Positions 48,746 through 55,134 of a stretch of 55,134 nucleotides of DNA are shown one piece after another; position 1 is the stretch's first letter; each line of letters starts with the position of its first letter. Origin of the DNA: Chrysochromulina tobinii (lineage: Eukaryota; Haptophyta; Prymnesiales; Chrysochromulinaceae); the NCBI GenBank assembly GCA_001275005.1, contig JWZX01003349.1, forward strand, positions 1-55,134, read 5' to 3'. Made by a program: the position numbers and the translations under genes. Below the pieces are notes generated by a model. That model was given only the letters and a program-made list of their open reading frames with translations, was not told the DNA's origin and did no database searches.

Positions 48746-51316
48746 ATGACAACCTCGCATCAACTGTGCGACTACTACGCCGAGGTTGGCATCCGTGATC
48801 GGTTGACCCTTGCGGCGCATGGAGCTGGCAGCACTCGAGGAGCATCGAAGCCAGAGGACCTGCTGTTCAGCCGCACTTTTGAGCCTTTGGTGATGCGACG
48901 GCTGCCGAAGACTGACGTGCCCAGAGTGATATTTGCCCCTGAGGTCGCGATGTTCTGCTTCGCGCACGGCGTACGCCTCGTGACCTCGGAGGAAGCAGCC
49001 CTACGTGCGATTCCAGTCGTCACATCTTTCGTGCTCACAACAGCTGACAAGAGCCGCATGTACGGCGCATGCATCGTGTGGTATGAGGAACTTCCAGCTG
49101 AGGTCGTGGCCGCGTACCTCGACGAGGCTGACGGCACAGGTGCTGCGCCTTCTGCTGCTGTCAGCATGGTCGCCGATACAGCTGCCGACATCGAAGCCAC
49201 CGACAGTGCCGAAGCGTTGCATGAGGAAAAGATCAGGAGGCCTACGGTCCATGCGCCTGAGGCGATCTGTCTCCTCAGCCGCGTCGCCGTCTTCGACGCG
49301 CTTATGGACAGCTGCCGCCAGCTCTTCCGTATGCGCCTCTCGAGCCGCGGGCCGCTGCCGGCCGAGGCGCTCGAGGCTTTGCTTCACACGCAGATCCCGC
49401 CCTTCGGCTGCCGCGTCGAGGTGCCTCTCGGCAACGTAAGCGTGTCTGTGGTGACGCCTGCCGCCAATCAACTACCGCACACGAGGGCGGGGCGCGACTT
49501 TCTGCAGCTCTTCCAGGCGCTGGACGCCAACAACGTGATCATGTTGTGGGCCCTACTGCTCACGGAGCAGAAGGTGGTGCTGCAGTGCACGCAGCCGCAT
49601 GTCCTCACGATGGCGGCCGAGACGCTCTCGGCGTTGCTGTTCCCGTTCAGCTGGCAGCACGTGTACATCCCGATCCTCCCGATGCGACTGATCGACATCC
49701 TGCAGGCGCCTGTGCCCTTCCTCGTGGGCATCGACAAGGAGATCCTCGACCTTGCCGAGAGCCAGCGTATGATCCCTGATGACGTCGTCCAAGTAGACCT
49801 GGACACGAATGCCATCATGTGTGCCGCGTCGCTTGCCGCTCGGTTGAACCTTCCACAGCGCCAGTTCCACAAGCTGTACAAGGCGATTGCGCCCTTCTGC
49901 CGGCCACCGAGCGCAGACGTGGCCGGCAGCGACGCCGCACGCGCCTTCCCGATGGCTCCGCCGCCGGACATGGTGCTGGAGGAGAGTGCTTCGCGACTGA
50001 CTCTTGCCGAGATGAGCGAGGAAGCGGCAAACAAAGCCATCACCGTGATCAAAGGAGCCTTCCTCCGCTTTATGGCCTCGATCATGGCCGGCTACCAGGA
50101 GCTCATGATTGTGCCGCCCTCCGAAATCAAGCTGCCCGCCGCGATCGACTTTTTCGACGTCAAGCGCTGGATGGCGCGCTTCAACGGCCCGTGCTCCGAC
50201 TGGCTGTCCATATTTGCCGCGAGCCAATCATTCACGCAGTTCCTCGAGGCGCGCCTTGCGCCGCGCGATGTGCCCGAGCTCGACGTCGTCTTCTTCAACG
50301 AAACGATCGATGCGAAGCTCGCGCGCTCCGCCAAGCACAAGCTGTTTGCCAAGTACAGCACGCCGCTACTCACAACCGGACAGATGGCGGTCGCCGGCTA
50401 CATGGGGCAGCTCGTTCCGACTGCCGCGCGCACTGTGTACAATGCGAGCCTGATTGCCGCTCGCCCTGTGCAATCGCAGCAGCAGGTGGGATTGCTCCTC
50501 GTAATGGGCAGCGGCCTGCAAGAGAACGAGCCCGAGCAAGTCGCGGCGTTCGCTGCAGCGCTCAAGCAGGAGTTCGCCCGGAACCTGCTGTGGAGTCGAG
50601 TCGACGTGAACGCTGCCTTGCTGCCCCACGTGGTGGCCTGGCGGTCGATGGGGGCTGAGCACCATCAACGCTTCAAGCGTTTTGGCGTGGAGAACCTTCC
50701 AGTCCGGCAGACCATGCTCGATATGATGACCTACTCAGACGACGCCTACCGGGAAGAACTTCGCGACTCGCTACGGCAGAGCTTGCGCCGGCTGGCGCAT
50801 GACGGCGGCAGCAGCATGCCTCTCTGTGTTGTCGGCCACGGATTCGGAGCCGTCCTTGCCATCGACTTTTTTGAGGAGCTGCAGCGCGAGGCTGCTGATG
50901 CAGCTTCTCATGCAAAAGAGCTCTCGCCCCTGGAGCGTGGCGAGACACTTGCTGCGCTGTGCACGATGGGTTGCCCAAGGCCTTTGCTGGTGTCAGCCGC
51001 TCCCGATCATGAGAGCCTCACCACAGAGGCCACGCCGGAGGGGCGCAACCTGCTCCAAGTGCCCGCTGCGACGGTGCTCAAGCGCTGGCCTCATCTCCGC
51101 GGGGGCTGGACGAACTTGCACTGCCGCGACGACTGTCTGAGCTACGCGCTGCAGAGCACGCACCCAACAGTGACGTCAGAGGTTGAGTGCCGCCGACGCG
51201 GGAAACGCGATGGGGCAATTCACCACGAGTACTTGAAGCTGCTCGAGGTGCAAACCGCTATTGCCCAGTCGATGTCTGTCGTCTGGCAAGACACGAACAG
51301 GAGTTCGACCACTTGA
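48746..51316 (+). CDS. DENN-domain protein with a C-terminal degenerate alpha/beta-hydrolase
   Basis: An 856-aa protein. The N-terminal 130 residues contain the uDENN-type strand pattern ending in MYGACIVWYEELP. Residues about 225-345 are the cDENN core (NNVIMLWALLLTEQKVVLQ, then FSWQHVYIPILP and DILQAPVPFLVGI), and about 345-550 the dDENN helices. DENN proteins are exchange factors for Rab GTPases. Residues about 575-840 resemble DUF676/lipase-type alpha/beta-hydrolases: VGLLLVMGSGL, VDVNAALL and LCVVGHGFGAVLAIDFF. The nucleophile elbow is GHGFG, with Gly699 where Ser is expected, so this part is probably non-catalytic. The layout recalls fusions in which the domain binds lipid or partner proteins. 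Confidence 0.83.
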   Translation: MTTSHQLCDYYAEVGIRDRLTLAAHGAGSTRGASKPEDLLFSRTFEPLVMRRLPKTDVPRVIFAPEVAMFCFAHGVRLVTSEEAALRAIPVVTSFVLTTADKSRMYGACIVWYEELPAEVVAAYLDEADGTGAAPSAAVSMVADTAADIEATDSAEALHEEKIRRPTVHAPEAICLLSRVAVFDALMDSCRQLFRMRLSSRGPLPAEALEALLHTQIPPFGCRVEVPLGNVSVSVVTPAANQLPHTRAGRDFLQLFQALDANNVIMLWALLLTEQKVVLQCTQPHVLTMAAETLSALLFPFSWQHVYIPILPMRLIDILQAPVPFLVGIDKEILDLAESQRMIPDDVVQVDLDTNAIMCAASLAARLNLPQRQFHKLYKAIAPFCRPPSADVAGSDAARAFPMAPPPDMVLEESASRLTLAEMSEEAANKAITVIKGAFLRFMASIMAGYQELMIVPPSEIKLPAAIDFFDVKRWMARFNGPCSDWLSIFAASQSFTQFLEARLAPRDVPELDVVFFNETIDAKLARSAKHKLFAKYSTPLLTTGQMAVAGYMGQLVPTAARTVYNASLIAARPVQSQQQVGLLLVMGSGLQENEPEQVAAFAAALKQEFARNLLWSRVDVNAALLPHVVAWRSMGAEHHQRFKRFGVENLPVRQTMLDMMTYSDDAYREELRDSLRQSLRRLAHDGGSSMPLCVVGHGFGAVLAIDFFEELQREAADAASHAKELSPLERGETLAALCTMGCPRPLLVSAAPDHESLTTEATPEGRNLLQVPAATVLKRWPHLRGGWTNLHCRDDCLSYALQSTHPTVTSEVECRRRGKRDGAIHHEYLKLLEVQTAIAQSMSVVWQDTNRSSTT

Positions 51317-51812
51317 CTCAACGAGACACGTGCTGGCCGGGCGGAGGGCGCTGCTGCTGGCGGAATTGGCTGCAGCGTGCGTACGGCGTTCACGTTTACA
51401 GTCGAGCTGTAGGGCCGCGTGTTGCGTGTATTTTATACATGATTTTATAAGTTTTTTGCAAATATATGCTCCGCTCCGACCTCCGTCACGATCGTAATTA
51501 CGTAAAGTACTTGAATTGGGCGCGCGGGGTAATCGTTTGGTTTCAATAAACTATGATAGAAGAGGATTCTTTGCGAAATGCGATGCATCTATTGTCTGCA
51601 AAAACGCTATAATCGAACTACCGTATTCCCGACCGTATTCCTGTCGGTCTGGGTGTGCCCTAACTGTACAAGGGGTGTTGGAATCTGATTGGAATCTGAG
51701 CCGCTGTCCCCATGACTTCACGTAGGAGAAAACGTACCTCCCAGCAGATACATATGGGAGTTATACTATAGAGCACGTCTGAGAGTATTTCGCACCATGG
51801 ACGGTGCCGGAT
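51317..51812. other. Convergent gap between the DENN and IPT genes
   Basis: These 496 bp are AT-richer than the genes (51420-51620, with TTTTATAC and AATAAA-like words). TTCAATAAAC at 51542-51551 contains AATAAA, a possible polyadenylation hexamer for the plus-strand DENN mRNA. No gene was seen. Confidence 0.4.
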
Positions 51813-54800
51813 TCACCAGAATGGAACATACGTAAAAGTGGCGTTGTCAGATGTGTACTCTAGTCCGTTGAGTGTCACCTCGACTGTGTTTGGGCCGTCG
51901 ATCCACAAATCTGACCAGCACAAGATCGAATCGAGCATCGCATCATATGTCGCCTGAATGGGCTCCTCATCGTTGATCCTGCACCGATAATCGGTGCCGC
52001 CCATGAACGCAGTTCCCCAGGCTCGGACCAGAACGAAACCATCATTGGGCAGAGTGATCTTGGGTTCAAGCCACGAGTTGAGCTCCCTTTGGGTGCCAGG
52101 CCAGCTCAGCGAGCGCACATGAGGATCAGAGTACCATGAGAAATTGAAACTGTCGGCCGTGTACTGCTGCCCGTTGATGGCCACCTCCAGCTGCGCCAGA
52201 CCTGGCGCAGCTGCCGGAGTCAAGCAGATGATGTGGGTTTCATTGACAAAAGTGACATTGGTAGTCGCATCCCCCCATCGGCACAACTCAACGCCACGCA
52301 GGCTGCTGAGGAAACCAGTGCCAGAGATCGTTACGGGAGTGGACCCGTGAGCAGTGCCACTGGCCGGTACGACGGATAGAATGGCTGGCGGCGAATAGAA
52401 GAGGAACGAACCACGCAAATCGCCTTGGTACTGCTGGCCGTTGAGAGAAATTTCGACCTGCGCGTTCTGCGCGCTCAAGGCGGGCGTCCGGCAACGCAGG
52501 CTCTGCCGTTGCAGCTCCAAAGTCGCCGGCAGAACGTGGTTTCCGATGCGACAGAGGACTGGCCCGAATGCGCTCGTGAGCACACGCCCTGCGACGACGA
52601 CTACAGTACCCCCCGCCGTCGGTCCAGAAGCTGGCGTCATCTGAATGAACTCAAATGCGGGATGGTAGGTGAATATGACCCCCATGCCCGAGCTGAGACG
52701 ATGGCCTGCGATCTGCGTGGATGCGCTGATTGTCATAGGGCCTGCAAAAGTAGAAGGCGGTGTCGAGCAACGAAGCACCTCGAGGGCGCCATCCCAGGTG
52801 CCCTCAATCTCAATGATCCCAACGTTGGTGAAGATGCACTTGACGTGTTCAGTTTGCGCAAGGGCAGCTGGATTAGTCGCACGAAGTGCAATCAGAGTTC
52901 CGCCATCGCCAGGTCCGGCAGTCGGTGAAACCGATCGGAGATGCGGTTCACTCAAGAAGTAGAAGTGTGCTTCGCTTGTTTCGAATTGTTGGCCGTTCAG
53001 GGCGATTTCCACCGGCACAGCGCTGCTGTTCAACAGCGAACCTGCCATGATGTGCACGTCGTCCACCAAGTGGTGGCTGCGAAGCTGCCCACCCGCCACC
53101 GCGAAAAAGCCGAATCGAAAGCCCGTAGACGGGCGCCAACCAGCAAGGTTTGCACTCATCTCCCACGCAGACCCGTCGATCTGTACTGACACACGATCAC
53201 GAAGAACCACCACATTGACTGAGAACCAGTTGCTATCCATATGAAGTACTTGGGTCTCAAGCTCGGCGATAGAGACACCGTTTCGCTCGAGTCGAACGAG
53301 CGACTTGTGCCCATGCTCAAAGTGCGCGCACAGAACGTCCCCACCATTCGGGTCCACATAAGGAGCTGAAAGTGAACCGGCACAAAAGCTAAGTGTCTCA
53401 CCACCATGCGTACCGCGGTCGCCATTCAGAAGAAGAAATGATGCGATGAAGGAAGTGAAGACCCGCGGATCAGCCTCTGGCGAAAACAGAGCGCTATAGC
53501 GGAACAACGAGCTGGTGAGCTCAAAACCACCAAGCACCGATGCAGGAAGAACGCGGGTGCGCGACGTCGGCAGAAAAAGGTCCGGAGGAGAATCGAAAGC
53601 AACTTGAAAGGAAAGGGCCCATGAAACGGCATCAACTCGTGGCGACACGCAGCGCACGCGCGTCTCGTCAATGTAACTTGCGACGGCGACCCCCTCCGAG
53701 AAGGCGCAGAGGGCCTCGACGCGCGCCATGTCCGTGAAGCCGGTGCCGTGGACGGTGACCATCGTCCCGCCCGAAGACGGACCCGACGACACATCAAGGC
53801 TCCGTATTGTCATGTTGTAGAACGTGAATAGAACGCCACTCGAGCTGAAGCTCTCCGAGTTGAGCGACACCTCCACGACCTCCGTGCATGATCCAGCGCC
53901 GCACCGCGACGGCGGCGTTGTGCACACCACGGTGCCGTCGCTCTCGAACGTAGCATACACGACCGCTTCTGGCGAGCCCTCAAAGCGACAACGATAGTCA
54001 CGGCCTGCTGCAAAGCCCACGCCGATCACCGTCAGAGCTGTGCCGCCTGCGCGCGGCCCTGCGCTCGGCACCACGTGCGACACGACCACCGACTCGTAGT
54101 ACACGTACGTCATGCCGCTCCGCGTGAACTGCTGGCCGTTCAGAGACACCTCAACCACTGAGTCGCCAGCAGCTCCTCGCATCGGCGACAGGCATCGCAG
54201 CTCATCGTGCTCGCTCGAGTACGTTGCATTCACCACTGCGACGTCGAAGCGGCAGCGATAGAGGGAACCTCCGCGGAAGCTGCTGCCGCCGATGGCCACG
54301 CTCGTACCGCCAGAAGTTGGCCCTCGCTCAAAGCGCAGGTACGACACGGTCGGCTCCGCGTAGAAGCTGAAACTCGCCGCATCCTCGGAAATCTGCTGCC
54401 CGTTCATGCGCAGTCCCAGCGCAACCACACGCCGCTGGTACGCGCTCCCCGTGCGAATCAACACGTTGTCGACCAGGTGCACGCTATTTTGAGTTGCACC
54501 CGTGCGAGCTCCAAAGCCCATACGCCATGAGTCTGCCGGCGACCAGCCGACAAGCGTGGCGTTCACGACCGCAGCAACGCCGCCTACCTCAACACTGAGG
54601 CCGTCGCTGTTGACTGTCACCATTACAGGAGTGAACCGCTGAGCAAGCTGGTCGAGATCAAAGCTGCTGCGTGCAAGTAGCGCACTCCCATACCACACCT
54701 CAACGAGCTGAGCAGCAAAGAGCAACTGCACAGATACCCCAGAGCGCGCACCTCGCTCACCAAAGTGGGTTGGCGGCAATACTCCGACGTTGAAGCTCAG

Positions 54801-55134
54801 CCCCTCGCCGCCAAGACCGCCACCAATGTAAACGTCAAACTCCGCCACGAACGCCGACAGTGAGCCCAGATCGCCCATCTGAACGATCGCCGAGCCAGTC
54901 TGCCCGTAGTCACCTGCCGTCAGCTGTAGCACCCCATCGATGGCACGAGCGCATCCAGGCGGATGCCCGTATGTCTGCAGCTGCTCTGGGTAGTTTGTGC
55001 CAAAGTCCAAGCTCAACACTGCAGAGGATCCCGCAGCCGAACCGGATGGCGACACGCAGCGCACGCGCGTCTCGTCAATGTAACTTGCGACGGCGACCCC
55101 CTCCGAGAAGGCGCAGAGGGCCTCGACGCGCGCC
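51813..55134 (-). CDS. Large IPT/TIG and ConA-like-lectin repeat protein, 5' end outside the window
   Basis: The frame is open from the window edge to a stop at 51813, over 1,100 residues. It alternates ConA-like lectin modules (about 55020-54410 and 53590-53020, each with an FxxxFDVYIGG-type or FIASFLLL strand and a final GxxxxxHLVDDVxI) with at least seven IPT/TIG modules. The latter are marked by VxPxxGPxxGGTxVxVxGxGF and C-terminal VxISLNGQQ(F/Y) strands, and most have a Cys pair. Such proteins are usually extracellular adhesins or receptors. The C-terminus TFTYVPFW has no membrane anchor. The first module's boundary duplicates an internal one exactly (see repeats). The N-terminus and any signal peptide are missing. 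Confidence 0.85.
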   Translation of the reverse strand, partial: ARVEALCAFSEGVAVASYIDETRVRCVSPSGSAAGSSAVLSLDFGTNYPEQLQTYGHPPGCARAIDGVLQLTAGDYGQTGSAIVQMGDLGSLSAFVAEFDVYIGGGLGGEGLSFNVGVLPPTHFGERGARSGVSVQLLFAAQLVEVWYGSALLARSSFDLDQLAQRFTPVMVTVNSDGLSVEVGGVAAVVNATLVGWSPADSWRMGFGARTGATQNSVHLVDNVLIRTGSAYQRRVVALGLRMNGQQISEDAASFSFYAEPTVSYLRFERGPTSGGTSVAIGGSSFRGGSLYRCRFDVAVVNATYSSEHDELRCLSPMRGAAGDSVVEVSLNGQQFTRSGMTYVYYESVVVSHVVPSAGPRAGGTALTVIGVGFAAGRDYRCRFEGSPEAVVYATFESDGTVVCTTPPSRCGAGSCTEVVEVSLNSESFSSSGVLFTFYNMTIRSLDVSSGPSSGGTMVTVHGTGFTDMARVEALCAFSEGVAVASYIDETRVRCVSPRVDAVSWALSFQVAFDSPPDLFLPTSRTRVLPASVLGGFELTSSLFRYSALFSPEADPRVFTSFIASFLLLNGDRGTHGGETLSFCAGSLSAPYVDPNGGDVLCAHFEHGHKSLVRLERNGVSIAELETQVLHMDSNWFSVNVVVLRDRVSVQIDGSAWEMSANLAGWRPSTGFRFGFFAVAGGQLRSHHLVDDVHIMAGSLLNSSAVPVEIALNGQQFETSEAHFYFLSEPHLRSVSPTAGPGDGGTLIALRATNPAALAQTEHVKCIFTNVGIIEIEGTWDGALEVLRCSTPPSTFAGPMTISASTQIAGHRLSSGMGVIFTYHPAFEFIQMTPASGPTAGGTVVVVAGRVLTSAFGPVLCRIGNHVLPATLELQRQSLRCRTPALSAQNAQVEISLNGQQYQGDLRGSFLFYSPPAILSVVPASGTAHGSTPVTISGTGFLSSLRGVELCRWGDATTNVTFVNETHIICLTPAAAPGLAQLEVAINGQQYTADSFNFSWYSDPHVRSLSWPGTQRELNSWLEPKITLPNDGFVLVRAWGTAFMGGTDYRCRINDEEPIQATYDAMLDSILCWSDLWIDGPNTVEVTLNGLEYTSDNATFTYVPFW
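53641..53727 (-). repeat. 87-bp exact repeat, internal copy
   Basis: Bases 53641-53727 are identical to 55048-55134, offset 1,407 bp (469 codons). The encoded piece is the end of an IPT module (SEGVAVASYIDETRVRC). The match runs to the last base of the window. Confidence 0.9.
55048..55134 (-). repeat. 87-bp exact repeat, copy at the window edge
   Basis: This copy is identical to 53641-53727 and in the same frame and gene. It may extend beyond the window. Confidence 0.9.

Noticed and set aside
1-55134. Transposons, integrases, reverse transcriptase, CRISPR or viral genes
   Set aside because: No ORF carries such motifs, and no terminal repeats with target duplications were noticed.

Overview
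This window looks like a compact, GC-rich nuclear segment from a single-celled eukaryotic alga. About 25 protein genes sit on both strands, with mostly 130-1,000 bp between them. Only three or four introns are visible, each close to 100 nt. The genes are clearly eukaryotic: a U5 snRNP GTPase, Mediator 27, V-ATPase subunit H, an NSRP1-type splicing regulator, Pumilio, DENN, GPN3 and a mitochondrial ETF-ubiquinone oxidoreductase. Two proteins begin with what looks like a signal peptide followed by a basic, Ser/Arg/Ala-rich leader, as expected for a secondary (complex) plastid. With the high GC this suggests a haptophyte-like alga, but no marker gene here proves the lineage.

Layout. 0-10 kb: ETF-QO, an RCC1L/Fmp25-like protein, a nucleoplasmin/HD2-like acidic protein, a paired-Cys-repeat protein (minus) divergent from a TPR + prolyl-4-hydroxylase-type protein, then GPN3. 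10-21 kb: a sodium:solute symporter with one intron, an ABC1/UbiB-type kinase, a disordered/coiled-coil protein (minus), an SGNH/PC-esterase-like protein, a tandem imidazoleglycerol-phosphate dehydratase (IGPD) protein and a broken minus-strand gene. 21-28 kb: a very long Sfi1-like repeat + PDZ protein with a recent internal 672-bp duplication, NSRP1, and a ubiquitin-like-domain protein (minus). 28-41 kb: Pumilio, a coiled-coil protein, a four-EF-hand protein, Snu114 and V-ATPase H (minus). 41-55 kb: a propeller-like unknown, MED27 and a DNL zinc-finger protein (both minus), a saccharopine-dehydrogenase-like protein, a plastid-type unknown, a DENN protein fused to a degenerate alpha/beta-hydrolase, and a large IPT/lectin surface protein (minus) cut by the window edge.

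The genes do not form one pathway; this is ordinary mixed eukaryotic gene content. The most unusual item is the tandem IGPD protein (18515-20095): each copy has lost a different, complementary subset of the metal-binding residues. Five gene models between 4 and 25 kb are broken by single-base frame changes, mostly at short C or G runs, while no break was seen in the genes after about 25.5 kb. A palindromic TACATGTA motif, twice joined to TACCGGTA, recurs in putative promoter gaps. I found no tRNA, rRNA, transposon or CRISPR. Start codons given are ATG codons read directly from the sequence.
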